Assembly: GCA_964223495.1 (NCBI GenBank)
Contig: CAXQGL010000032.1
Coordinates: 1-27,551 of the forward strand
DNA: 27,551 bases
Direction of reading: 5' to 3'
Source: UBA8752 sp964223495
GTDB taxonomy: Bacteria > Bacteroidota > Bacteroidia > Flavobacteriales_D > Sanyastnellaceae
This document shows positions 20,060-27,551 of the stretch, piece by piece. Numbering within the stretch: the stretch's first letter is position 1; every line of letters begins with the position of its first letter. A model generated the notes under the pieces. That model did not search any database and had not been told where the DNA came from. It worked only from the letters and a program-made list of their open reading frames with translations. A program made the position numbers and the translations under genes.

Positions 20060-21059
20060 GGTGCTGGTCCTCCGCGAGGTCGTTGGATGCATCGGCCGAT
20101 GGTGGGGAGAAGGGGGTGCTGCGCTCCACCCAGGCGATGGATTCCTGAACGACCCGAAGGTGGGCGTCTCCATCCATGGACTGCTTGGCGAATTTCACGA
20201 GGTCCGAGCGCTGGAGAATGTCGACGACCCAGGACCCATCGTTTCCCTCCAATCCGCGAACCGGCGCTTGACGAAGGGATTGCGCCACTTCATCCGTTGT
20301 CCGTTCGAGTGCCTTCACCCCGAAACTGCCTTGCAGGTGCAGTCGGATGGCATGGGAGACGATGACCTGCGTTTCCTTGCCTTGGCCCTGCAGCCAAGGC
20401 TTCCCATTCTCGAGTTCCCGCAACATGGCGAGGGCCGTTTCGTGGGCAGGGACCAGGGGTTCGGGCGCGACGGTCTCCACTTCTGTGGAGGGCTCACGGT
20501 CCTGCCAACGCCGGATGCCCCACCGGACGAGCCAAGCCAAGGCCAAAGCCCCCAACAGGTAGGGAAGCCAAGCCAAGACCCTTTCCCACCATGTCCAACC
20601 GAATGCGCGGAAACCCTGCATGGGTTTGGGCACGGCATCGGCCTCCAAGGGCACGAGGCCGACCTCCATGAGGCGGGCATCGGTGCTGGCCGCCACCCCT
20701 GCCGAGTCGGTCAGGGACAGGGGTTCAATCACCTTCATTCCTGAGTCCCACGCCATGATCACGATGTGCTGGCTGCGCCTCAGGCCGGCGTCGAGTTCCG
20801 GTGAAGCACTGCTGTCGATGGCCCCCACGCGGATCACCTCCCAACCTTGGGCCAGGGAGTCGCCGGCTTGCAATACGGGCCAGTTCCAACGCCTTCCCCC
20901 GGAAAGCGGTTCGTCGGAAGTCAATTGGAGGGACAGGGGTTGACCCACGCCCACACTGTCCTCTGCGACGGAAAGGCGCAACACGGGACCATCCTGGGCG
21001 GACAGTGGCAGTGCGAGGCCGCAGCAGCACAAGAGGAGGAGGGTGCGGAGTTCAGCCAC
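20052..21059 (-). CDS. Bat-operon membrane protein of unknown function
   Basis: This protein of about 335 aa lies between the DUF58 gene and batA, a slot usually held by a poorly characterised membrane protein in Bacteroidota. It has a signal peptide (LLLLCCCGLALPLSAQ), a beta-rich periplasmic part of about 110 residues, one transmembrane helix (WLPYLLGALALAWLVRWG), and a cytoplasmic helical region beginning about residue 190. The topology resembles DUF4381-type proteins of VWA/MoxR operons, but I cannot confirm that family. No ATG is available: GTG at 21059 gives an eight-base overlap with the DUF58 stop, and TTG at 21068 is the alternative. Confidence 0.8.
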   Translation of the reverse strand: MAELRTLLLLCCCGLALPLSAQDGPVLRLSVAEDSVGVGQPLSLQLTSDEPLSGGRRWNWPVLQAGDSLAQGWEVIRVGAIDSSASPELDAGLRRSQHIVIMAWDSGMKVIEPLSLTDSAGVAASTDARLMEVGLVPLEADAVPKPMQGFRAFGWTWWERVLAWLPYLLGALALAWLVRWGIRRWQDREPSTEVETVAPEPLVPAHETALAMLRELENGKPWLQGQGKETQVIVSHAIRLHLQGSFGVKALERTTDEVAQSLRQAPVRGLEGNDGSWVVDILQRSDLVKFAKQSMDGDAHLRVVQESIAWVERSTPFSPPSADASNDLAEDQHHG

Positions 21060-21918
21060 GGCGGTCAAACAACTGCATCAGGGGTTGGACATAGGGTTTC
21101 CCCGTATTCAGCACTGTGTGGTCCACGCCGGAACGCTTCATCAGCATTTCGACTTCGGATTGATGCCGGCGGGATGCGGCGTCAAACCGCTTTCTCCAGC
21201 GCAGAGCCGAACTGTCGATGAATGCAGTGCCGCCTGTTTCGGGATCCGTTGCCGTGAGCCATCCGAGGCGGGCCGCCTTGGTCTCCACGTCATCGATGAG
21301 CTGAAGGGCCACGAGGTCGTGCTTTCTCGCCGTGCGCTTGAGAACATCCCCGAATCCATCGTCTTGGAGGTCGCTGATCAGGAAGGCAATGGTCCGCTTT
21401 TTCATGACCCGCCCGAAATGTTCGAGGGCGTGTGTGACATCCGTCCCCCGACCTTCGGGCTCGAGGTCGATGATTTCCCGCACGATGCGCAGGATGTGAC
21501 TTCTGCCCTTCTTGGGAGGAATGAACCGCTCGATCCGATCGCTGAAGAGGACGGCGCCAATCTTGTCGTTGTTCTGACCGGCGGAAAAGGCGAGGACGGC
21601 GGCCAATTCTGCAGCCAGCTCCCGCTTGGATTTCTGTCGGCTGCCGAGGGTGCCGGACGCACTCACATCAATCAACAGCATGGCGGTCAGTTCGCGTTCC
21701 TCCTCGAAAACCTTGACGTAGGGCGAGCGCATGCGCGCGGTGACATTCCAATCGATGGTGCGGATTTCATCTCCGTGCTGGTAGGCGCGGTTCTCACTGA
21801 ACGCCATGCCACGACCCTTGAAGGCACTGTGGTATTCGCCAGAAAATATCTGGTTGCTCAATCCCCTGGCGCGCAGTTCCACGCGCCGGACCCTTCGGAT
21901 CAGCTCGGTTGCTTCCAT
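21052..21918 (-). CDS. DUF58 domain protein of the bat operon
   Basis: This 288-aa soluble protein is a DUF58 member with a VWA-like fold. The signature YQHGDEIRTIDWNVTAR occupies 46-62, and a MIDAS-like DVSAS follows (Asp84, Ser86, Ser88). There is no membrane segment, unlike BatA and BatB. The length is typical. The ATG at 21918 lies one base after the moxR stop, and the 3' end overlaps the next gene by eight bases. DUF58 proteins accompany MoxR ATPases widely and may be their direct partners; that role is inferred from context. Confidence 0.93.
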   Translation of the reverse strand: MEATELIRRVRRVELRARGLSNQIFSGEYHSAFKGRGMAFSENRAYQHGDEIRTIDWNVTARMRSPYVKVFEEERELTAMLLIDVSASGTLGSRQKSKRELAAELAAVLAFSAGQNNDKIGAVLFSDRIERFIPPKKGRSHILRIVREIIDLEPEGRGTDVTHALEHFGRVMKKRTIAFLISDLQDDGFGDVLKRTARKHDLVALQLIDDVETKAARLGWLTATDPETGGTAFIDSSALRWRKRFDAASRRHQSEVEMLMKRSGVDHTVLNTGKPYVQPLMQLFDRRG

Positions 21919-21919
21919 G

Positions 21920-22957
21920 TCAGGGGACCTGGACCTGATCGAGGATTTCGGTGACGATTTGTTCCTGTTGGATCTCCTCGGCCTCCGCCTCGAAAGTGAG
22001 GCCGATGCGGTGCCGCATCACGTCCATGGCGACCGCGCGGATGTCCTCGGGAATCACGTAGCCGCGGTGGGCCATGAAGGCCCTGGCCTTGCCGGCCATT
22101 GCGAGCCCGATGGTGGCCCGCGGAGATGCTCCGAAACCGATGAGTGGTCCGAGGTGGCCCAATCCGTGGTTCTCAGGTTTCCGGGTGGCCTGAACGAGGG
22201 TGACGATGTAGCGCTCGATCTTCTCGTCGAGATAGACTTCCCGGACCAGCTTGCGGGCCTCCACGATGTCTCCGGGCTTGACCACCGGTTGGATTTCGAC
22301 CTTGCTGCCCGCGGAAACCTGACCCCGCAGGATCATCTGCTCTTCGTCGGAGGTGGGATAGTCAATGACGGCTTTGAGGAGGAATCGGTCGACCTGTGCT
22401 TCCGGCAGGGGATAGGTGCCTTCTTGCTCCACCGGGTTCTGGGTGGCCAGGACGAGGAAGGGCTGAGGCAGGGCAAAAGTCTCCGTTCCGATCGTGACCT
22501 GCCGTTCCTGCATCGCTTCCAGCAGGGCACTTTGCACCTTTGCTGGAGCGCGGTTGATTTCGTCGGCCAGGACGAAGTGGGCGAAGATGGGCCCCTTGCT
22601 GACCGTGAATTGCTCCTGTTTCTGGTTGTAGATCATGGTGCCGACCACGTCGGCTGGGAGGAGGTCCGGGGTGAATTGGATTCGGTTGAAGTCCACCGCC
22701 ACCGCCTGACTCAGGCTCTGGATGGCCAGGGTCTTTGCCAGTCCTGGGACGCCCTCGAGGAGGACATGGCCGTCCGCCAGCAGTCCGGTAATGAGGGTGT
22801 CCAGCATGTTGCGCTGTCCGACCACGGCCTTGCCTACCTCGTGGCGGAGTTGATCCACGAATCCACTGGCTGAGCGGATCCTGTCGGTGAGGGCCTGTAT
22901 GTCCGGGCTGCCATTGCTGGCTGCTGTTGCTTCGGACGTGAGTGGCGTGCTTTCCAT
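21920..22957 (-). CDS. MoxR-type AAA+ ATPase
   Basis: This 345-aa cytoplasmic ATPase belongs to the MoxR family. Walker A is GVPGLAKT (69-76), Walker B is VLADEINRAP, and sensor 1 lies in VLATQNPVEQ. A C-terminal lid with FGASPRATIGLAMAGKARA completes the domain. MoxR proteins act as chaperone-like remodelers of VWA-domain partners, here presumably the DUF58, BatA and BatB proteins encoded downstream. It is the first gene of the operon, with a candidate promoter about 65 bp upstream. The ATG at 22957 gives a Ser/Thr-rich leader of about 18 residues before the conserved part; a later start cannot be excluded. Confidence 0.95.
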   Translation of the reverse strand: MESTPLTSEATAASNGSPDIQALTDRIRSASGFVDQLRHEVGKAVVGQRNMLDTLITGLLADGHVLLEGVPGLAKTLAIQSLSQAVAVDFNRIQFTPDLLPADVVGTMIYNQKQEQFTVSKGPIFAHFVLADEINRAPAKVQSALLEAMQERQVTIGTETFALPQPFLVLATQNPVEQEGTYPLPEAQVDRFLLKAVIDYPTSDEEQMILRGQVSAGSKVEIQPVVKPGDIVEARKLVREVYLDEKIERYIVTLVQATRKPENHGLGHLGPLIGFGASPRATIGLAMAGKARAFMAHRGYVIPEDIRAVAMDVMRHRIGLTFEAEAEEIQQEQIVTEILDQVQVP

Positions 22958-23021
22958 GGCGGTTGTTCGGTAAGTTCCGGAATGCTCGGGGCATGATGGA
23001 CGGCGTTCCGGACGGAATTCC

Positions 23022-23029
23022 CAAAAGTA
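23022..23029 (-). promoter_or_regulatory. Candidate -7 element for the moxR-bat operon
   Basis: On the minus strand this reads TACTTTTG, an exact match to the Bacteroidota -7 consensus TAnnTTTG. It would give a leader of roughly 55-60 bases before the moxR ATG. The expected -33 TTTG is not obvious, so support rests on the -7 match and position between divergent genes. Confidence 0.42.
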
Positions 23030-23091
23030 GAAATGGGTCCTAGGGTGATGGAAAGGGTGCCGGTTAAAAGATGTTGACCCAACTTGTACCC

Positions 23092-23520
23092 ATGACCTTG
23101 AAAGACTGCATCTCCGACGTCGCGCACTTCCAGCGCACTTTCGGATTACCCATGGAAACGAGCCCCACGGCCCGGTTGAGTGAAAACCTCATCACGCTGC
23201 GTCACCGGTTGATGGCGGAAGAGAATGAGGAATATCTCGAAGCAGCCCGCCAGGGCGACATGGTGGAGATTGCCGATGCACTTGGCGACATGCTCTACAT
23301 CCTTTGCGGCACCATCGTCAGCCATGGCATGCAGGACATCATCGGTGACGTATTCACGACGATCCAAGCCTCCAACATGTCCAAGCTCGGTCCGGATGGC
23401 AACCCCATCTACAGGGAAGACGGCAAGGTGATGAAAGGTCCCGATTATTTCCGGCCGGACATCGCCGGGGTGCTGGAGCGCGCAGGGGTCACTTCGGACG
23501 TTGAACCGGCTGCCGAATGA
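23092..23520 (+). CDS. MazG-like nucleotide pyrophosphohydrolase
   Basis: This 142-aa all-helical protein resembles MazG/HisE-superfamily pyrophosphohydrolases. Acidic metal-binding motifs are visible in AEENEEYLEA and EIADALGDMLY, followed by the conserved tail SNMSKLGPDGNPIYREDGKV typical of this stand-alone subfamily. Members hydrolyse nucleoside triphosphates to monophosphates and pyrophosphate; the substrate here is unknown. The ATG at 23092 places the conserved FQRTFGLP segment about 16 residues in, as usual. An ATG at 23071 is also in frame. The stop overlaps the next gene's start as ATGA. Confidence 0.85.
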   Translation: MTLKDCISDVAHFQRTFGLPMETSPTARLSENLITLRHRLMAEENEEYLEAARQGDMVEIADALGDMLYILCGTIVSHGMQDIIGDVFTTIQASNMSKLGPDGNPIYREDGKVMKGPDYFRPDIAGVLERAGVTSDVEPAAE

Positions 23521-24023
23521 ACCCGGCATTGGCCAAGAGGGCGATCAAGGCGCTCGAGGAGGCAAGGGCGGGAAATCCGCGTTCGATGGATCGGCTCATG
23601 CGGCTTGCCTTGCCCTTCAATCGCCCCCACCGCATCCGCATCGTGGAAGTGGGTCCCGGGCATGTGGGCATCAGACTGCCTGACCGCCGGTCCAACCGAA
23701 ATCACCTGGGAGGCATGCATGCGGGTGCCATAGCCACGGCCCTTGAATTCTCTTCGGGGGCAGCCGTCCTGCTGGAAGTGGGCATGCGGGATTACCGGAT
23801 CATCATGTCACGGCTGGAGGTGGACTATCTCGCAAAGCCTCAGGGTGATTGCATGGCCAAAGCCAAAAGGGACACGCCGGAAGTCTCGGGACTTTCCGGC
23901 GTGCTGAAGCAAGAGGGTGTGGCCAGGGTGCAATTGGGCGCCGCCCTTTACGACGCCCGGGGCGAACATTGCGCCCAGGCCCTGGTCCACTGGCACCTCA
24001 AGGCGTGGGACCGCAGCAAGTGA
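23517..24023 (+). CDS. DUF4442/hotdog-fold thioesterase-like protein
   Basis: This 168-aa protein resembles the DUF4442 group of hotdog-fold proteins, related to PaaI-type acyl-CoA thioesterases. The hallmark is NHLGGMHAGAIATALE, where the central helix and active-site loop lie, followed by strands containing MSRLEVDYLAKPQGD. No signal peptide is present. The ATG overlaps the stop of the MazG-like gene (ATGA), so the two are probably co-translated. The 3' end overlaps the convergent gene by 26 bp. Substrate is unknown. Confidence 0.85.
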   Translation: MNPALAKRAIKALEEARAGNPRSMDRLMRLALPFNRPHRIRIVEVGPGHVGIRLPDRRSNRNHLGGMHAGAIATALEFSSGAAVLLEVGMRDYRIIMSRLEVDYLAKPQGDCMAKAKRDTPEVSGLSGVLKQEGVARVQLGAALYDARGEHCAQALVHWHLKAWDRSK

Positions 24024-24711
24024 CCTCCAGTTCCTTCCGCGACCGCTCATATCCCGTCAGGGCCCAGCGCTGACCATCGAAACGTGCGGTGAGTTTGAGG
24101 TCTCCGTATCCAGGAGCGGTACGCACATAATCACTGCTGATGTAGCCGCGGACTTTTCCGAGGTCGGGATGGTCCATGGCCACGGGGGTCCATTCGATTC
24201 CGTCCCGCTCGACCACCCATTGACTTTCATCGGTGCGCCCTGGAATGAAACCGCGATCCAGCAGGGCCATGACCTCGCCAGCAGCACCGGGTGACCGGCG
24301 GAATTTCACGCGATTCCCGAGGATTTCGAGCAATTGCTGCTGGCCGTTGGCCCGTGCATGGAGATTGCACATCGTGCCGTCCGGGTCGATGAGGACGAAG
24401 CCATCGGCATAGCGCGCCACATCCCTGCCGATGGCCTTCCAGCCGAAGCGTTGGGCCTCTGTGCCCAGAAGGTCGGCGGTTGCCCCGGCCATACATCCAT
24501 CATGGTCGGTCATCATGGGAGTGAAGCAATCGAGGATCCTGTCGGCCTCCCCTGAACTGGCCTCTTTCCGGACATGGTGGATGAAATCATCGAAATGACG
24601 GAGATCCTGTGGAGCTGCGGACAAGGTCCAGATGGTACCGATGCCGGAGACAATGAGCAGGAGAATGCGGGCGGCATGCTCGATGGGAATGGAAATGGAT
24701 GTGTGGGACAT
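23998..24711 (-). CDS. Hypothetical membrane-anchored protein with SH3-like end
   Basis: This 237-aa protein has an N-terminal hydrophobic segment (AARILLLIVSGIGTIWTL) that could be a signal anchor. The middle part (HFDDFIHHVRKEASSGEA ...) is helical with several cysteines (CFTPMM, DGCMAG). The last 70 or so residues, including VRGYISSDYVRTAPGYG and LTARFDGQRWALTGYE, look like a small SH3-like beta barrel. I do not recognise a named family. The ATG at 24711 is chosen for the hydrophobic start; upstream in-frame sequence antisense to thrS is not protein-like. Its 3' end overlaps the hotdog-fold gene. Confidence 0.72.
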   Translation of the reverse strand: MSHTSISIPIEHAARILLLIVSGIGTIWTLSAAPQDLRHFDDFIHHVRKEASSGEADRILDCFTPMMTDHDGCMAGATADLLGTEAQRFGWKAIGRDVARYADGFVLIDPDGTMCNLHARANGQQQLLEILGNRVKFRRSPGAAGEVMALLDRGFIPGRTDESQWVVERDGIEWTPVAMDHPDLGKVRGYISSDYVRTAPGYGDLKLTARFDGQRWALTGYERSRKELEVTCCGPTP

Positions 24712-24839
24712 GGGGTGGAATGAATGGGGTTGAATCAACGGGGACTTTCCCCGCCGCTCAGACCTAAGGCAGAACTGGCAGGATTTGGTATCCGGAATCC
24801 ACCGTCGGGGTTGGAGTTTGACATTCATTGCAACTTCCA

Positions 24840-24866
24840 TTGCCCGGAAGGGCGGGATTATCTTTG
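24840..24866 (+). promoter_or_regulatory. Candidate promoter of thrS-infC-rpmI
   Basis: TATCTTTG at 24859-24866 matches TAnnTTTG exactly. A TTG at 24840-24842, 16 bases upstream, is a possible -33 element. Transcription would start about 10 bases before the thrS ATG. A small hairpin (GCCC-GGAA-GGGC) lies between the two elements. The rest of the 172-bp gap shows no riboswitch-like or T-box-like structure that I can recognise. Confidence 0.45.
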
Positions 24867-24883
24867 CCGCCAATCGGAACTCC

Positions 24884-26845
24884 ATGATCAACATCACCCT
24901 TCCCGACGGTTCGGTCAGACAGGCGCCGGATGACGCCACCGCACTGGACGTTGCCCGCGACATCAGTGAGGGATTGGCACGCAACGTGCTCGCTGCGAAA
25001 GTGGATGGCGAGGTACGCGACGCCCAGCGCCCCCTGGGTGGGGATGTGGACCTGAAGCTCCTGACCTGGGGGGATGACGATGCACAGAGCACCATGTGGC
25101 ACAGTGGTGCCCACCTCATGGCGGAAGCATTGGAGACCTTGTATCCCGGGGTCAAGTTCTGGGTCGGTCCTGCAGTGGAGGGCGGCTTTTATTACGACGT
25201 CGACTTCGGTGACCATGTGTTCAGCGACAAGGACTTCCCGAAGGTGGAGCAGAAGATGCTCGAGTTGGCCAAGGGCAAGTCCGAGTACGTGCGCAGGGAG
25301 ATGCCGAAATCGGAGGCCATTGCATATTTCAAGGACAAGGGGGACGAGTACAAGCTCGATCTGCTGGAGAACCTCGAGGATGGCACCATCACCTTCTACA
25401 CGCAGGGTGGCTTTACTGACCTGTGCCGTGGACCGCACATTCCCCATACCGGGCACATCAAGGCGGTCAAGCTGCTGGCTGTAGCCGGGGCCTACTGGAA
25501 GGGGGACGAGACAAAAAAGCAGTTGACCCGCATCTATGGCATCGCATTCCCGAAGAAGGCCCAGTTGACCGAACACCTCGAGCTGCTCGAGCAGGCCCGA
25601 CAGAGGGACCATCGGAAGCTCGGAAAGGAACTCGACCTGTTCACCTTCAGCGAGAAGGTGGGGCAGGGGTTGCCCCTGTGGCTGCCCAAGGGTGCTGACC
25701 TGCGTATGCGGCTCGAGTCATTTCTGAAGGAAGCCCAACGCAAGATGGGCTACGAAGCCGTCATCACACCCCACATCGGAAACAAGGAACTCTACGTCTG
25801 CAGCGGTCACTACGAGAAATATGGGGAGGACAGCTTCCAACCCATCAAGACACCCGCGGAAGGAGAGGAGTATCTGCTCAAGCCGATGAACTGCCCACAC
25901 CACTGTGAGGTGTTCAAGTCACGGCCCCGCAGTTACCGGGACCTGCCCGTGCGCTTCGCCGAGTTCGGAACGGTCTACCGTTACGAGCAGAGCGGAGAGC
26001 TTCACGGATTGACGCGCGTGCGCGGATTCACGCAGGATGACGCCCACATTTTCTGCACCGTGGACCAGGTCAAGGAGGAGGTCGGCAAGGTCATCGACCT
26101 CGTGCTCTACATCTTCAAGACGTTGGATTTCCAGGATTTCATCGCCCAGGTCAGCCTGCGGGATCCCGAGAATCCAAGCAAGTACATCGGAAGCGATGAG
26201 AACTGGGACAAGGCGGAAAAGGCGATTGCGGAGGTCGCGGTCGAAAAGGGGCTGAAGACCATCACCGAACTCGGTGAGGCGGCGTTCTACGGCCCCAAGC
26301 TCGACTTCATGGTGCGCGATGCCATCGGCCGCAAATGGCAACTGGGTACGGTCCAGATCGACTACAACCTTCCGGAGCGGTTCGAACTCGAATACGTTGG
26401 GGCCGACAACCAGAAGCACCGTCCCGTGATGATCCACCGTGCGCCTTTCGGCTCCATGGAGCGTTTCGTGGCCATTCTCATCGAGCATTGCGCCGGAAAA
26501 TTCCCGCTGTGGCTTACTCCGGAACAGGCGCGGATCCTGCCGGTCAGCGACAAGTTCAACGACTATGCACAAGAGGTTTCAAAATCCCTTGAAAATCGCG
26601 ATATTCGCGCCCTCGTTGACGACCGCAGTGAGAAGGTCGGGAAGAAGATCCGCGAAGCGGAACTCGATAAAGTCCCGTACATGCTGATTGTGGGAGGAGA
26701 CGAGGCCGAGAACGGAACTGTGGCCGTGCGCAAGCAGGGCAAGGGTGACGTAGGAGGCATGACCACGGCAGCATTTGCCGACCAAATCGACAGTGAGGTC
26801 GCGGAAATGCTCGGTGGAGAAGAGATGATTGAACAACCAAACTGA
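24884..26845 (+). CDS. thrS: Threonyl-tRNA synthetase
   Basis: This 653-aa class II synthetase charges tRNA-Thr. An N-terminal TGS domain (MINITLPDGSVRQAP) is followed by the editing domain with HSGAH (His73, His77) and DLCRGPH (Cys181, His185), which hydrolyses mis-charged Ser-tRNA. The catalytic core carries zinc ligands Cys337 (MNCPHH), His388 (DDAHIF) and His518 (MIHRAP), close to the E. coli numbering. The C-terminal anticodon-binding domain is complete. I chose the ATG at 24884 from the TGS start; the frame is open 33 codons upstream. It overlaps infC by 17 bases if the TTG start is used. Confidence 0.97.
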   Translation: MINITLPDGSVRQAPDDATALDVARDISEGLARNVLAAKVDGEVRDAQRPLGGDVDLKLLTWGDDDAQSTMWHSGAHLMAEALETLYPGVKFWVGPAVEGGFYYDVDFGDHVFSDKDFPKVEQKMLELAKGKSEYVRREMPKSEAIAYFKDKGDEYKLDLLENLEDGTITFYTQGGFTDLCRGPHIPHTGHIKAVKLLAVAGAYWKGDETKKQLTRIYGIAFPKKAQLTEHLELLEQARQRDHRKLGKELDLFTFSEKVGQGLPLWLPKGADLRMRLESFLKEAQRKMGYEAVITPHIGNKELYVCSGHYEKYGEDSFQPIKTPAEGEEYLLKPMNCPHHCEVFKSRPRSYRDLPVRFAEFGTVYRYEQSGELHGLTRVRGFTQDDAHIFCTVDQVKEEVGKVIDLVLYIFKTLDFQDFIAQVSLRDPENPSKYIGSDENWDKAEKAIAEVAVEKGLKTITELGEAAFYGPKLDFMVRDAIGRKWQLGTVQIDYNLPERFELEYVGADNQKHRPVMIHRAPFGSMERFVAILIEHCAGKFPLWLTPEQARILPVSDKFNDYAQEVSKSLENRDIRALVDDRSEKVGKKIREAELDKVPYMLIVGGDEAENGTVAVRKQGKGDVGGMTTAAFADQIDSEVAEMLGGEEMIEQPN

Positions 26846-27407
26846 TAGCACCATCGCTATTCGACGCAGACGATCCAGGGGCCCAGCCCGGGTGATCAAA
26901 AAGAACCCGCACCGAACGAACCGGGAAATCCGTGTTCCCAAGGTGCGTTTGGTCGGAGACAATGTAGGCGATGCCGACGTTGTGGATGTGGATGAGGCCA
27001 TCAGGATGGCGGAGGAGCAGGAATTGGACCTTGTGGAGATTTCCCCGAAAGCGGATCCTCCGGTCTGCAGGATTCTGAACTACCAGAAGTTCCTGTACGA
27101 CCAGAAGAAGAAGCAGAAGGAGATCAAGGCCAACCAGGCCAAGGTCACCCAGAAGGAAATCAGGTTCGGTCCGAACACGGATGACCATGATTTCAACTTC
27201 AAGGTGAAGCACGCCCGCAAGTTCCTGGAGGAGGGCAACAAGTTGAAGGCACACGTGTTCTTCCGCGGAAGGAGCATCGTCTTCAAGGAGAGGGGAGAGA
27301 TCCTGTTGCTGCGTTTCGCGCAGGAGCTGGAGGACGTCGGTACGGTCGAACTGATGCCGAAGTTGGAGGGGAAGCGGATGTTCATCACGCTCAGACCAAA
27401 GAAGTAA
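26829..27407 (+). CDS. infC: Translation initiation factor IF-3
   Basis: This protein of up to 192 aa is IF-3: the N-terminal domain includes IRVPKVRLVGDNVGDADV and LDLVEISPKADPPVCRI, a Lys-rich linker (YDQKKKQKEIKANQAKV) follows, and the C-terminal domain includes EIRFGPNTDDHDFNFKVKHA and KLEGKRMFITLRPKK. It binds the 30S subunit and checks start codons. No ATG exists upstream of the conserved core. The TTG at 26829, inside the end of thrS, gives 192 aa; ATC at 26853, ATT at 26859 and GTG at 26892 are alternatives. The gene is followed by rpmI, the usual ribosomal order. Confidence 0.95.
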   Translation: MNNQTDSTIAIRRRRSRGPARVIKKNPHRTNREIRVPKVRLVGDNVGDADVVDVDEAIRMAEEQELDLVEISPKADPPVCRILNYQKFLYDQKKKQKEIKANQAKVTQKEIRFGPNTDDHDFNFKVKHARKFLEEGNKLKAHVFFRGRSIVFKERGEILLLRFAQELEDVGTVELMPKLEGKRMFITLRPKK

Positions 27408-27448
27408 AACCTGGTGAGGGGTCTCCCGAACCGACACATACGGACGAC

Positions 27449-27551
27449 ATGCCGAAGATGAAGACCAAGAGCAGCGCGAAGAAGCGTTTCACCGTGACCG
27501 GCACGGGCAAGCTGAAGCGCAAGCACGCGTTCAAGTCGCACATCCTGACCA
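27449..27551 (+). CDS. rpmI: Ribosomal protein L35 (5' part, cut by window end)
   Basis: The ATG at 27449 opens a frame reading MPKMKTKSSAKKRFTVTGTG, then KLKRKHAFKSHILT, the classic N-terminal half of bL35. The frame runs off the window after 34 codons; the family is usually about 65 residues. It follows infC by 41 bases, matching the standard infC-rpmI-rplT order; rplT is expected just beyond the window. Confidence 0.95.
   Translation, partial: MPKMKTKSSAKKRFTVTGTGKLKRKHAFKSHILT

Overview
The window looks like chromosomal DNA from a fairly GC-rich member of the Bacteroidota, probably Flavobacteriales-like. The signs are several secreted proteins ending in type IX secretion (T9SS) type A sorting-domain-like tails, candidate promoters of the Bacteroidota form TAnnTTTG, starts without clear Shine-Dalgarno sequences, a moxR-DUF58-bat operon, and a thrS-infC-rpmI cluster. 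I cannot place it to species from sequence alone. No integrase, transposase, CRISPR array or plasmid gene is visible.

Left part (1-4140): a tRNA-Arg(CCG) with its own hairpin terminator; two tiny overlapping ORFs and one small unknown protein; a PqqB-like metallo-beta-lactamase-fold protein with a signal peptide; a stand-alone nitric oxide synthase oxygenase; and a divergent beta-carbonic anhydrase. The NOS/carbonic anhydrase intergenic region carries two evenly spaced palindromes of CRP/FNR-like form.

Secreted-protein region (4150-14400): a BNR/sialidase-like protein, a 967-residue multi-module GH13 alpha-amylase, an OB-fold-like T9SS protein, an M1 metallopeptidase, a small His-rich exported protein, and an unusual T9SS protein. 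That last protein joins an iodothyronine-deiodinase-like thioredoxin fold, with Cys at the selenocysteine position, to ten thrombospondin type-3 repeats.

Bat operon (14488-22957, minus strand): moxR, a DUF58 protein, an unnamed membrane protein, batA, a batB-batC fusion and a batD-batE fusion, with gaps or overlaps of only a few bases. The usual five Bat proteins are condensed into three reading frames, and a buried signal-peptide-like segment marks each join. The BatC part has a ten-unit 18-bp tandem repeat.

Right part (23092-27551, mostly plus strand): a MazG-like pyrophosphohydrolase translationally coupled to a DUF4442 hotdog protein, a convergent unknown membrane-anchored protein, then thrS, infC (no ATG start available) and the start of rpmI, which is cut by the window end.

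The most unusual items are the deiodinase-like fusion, the NOS with animal-like sequence features plus its putative operators, and the paired Bat fusions.
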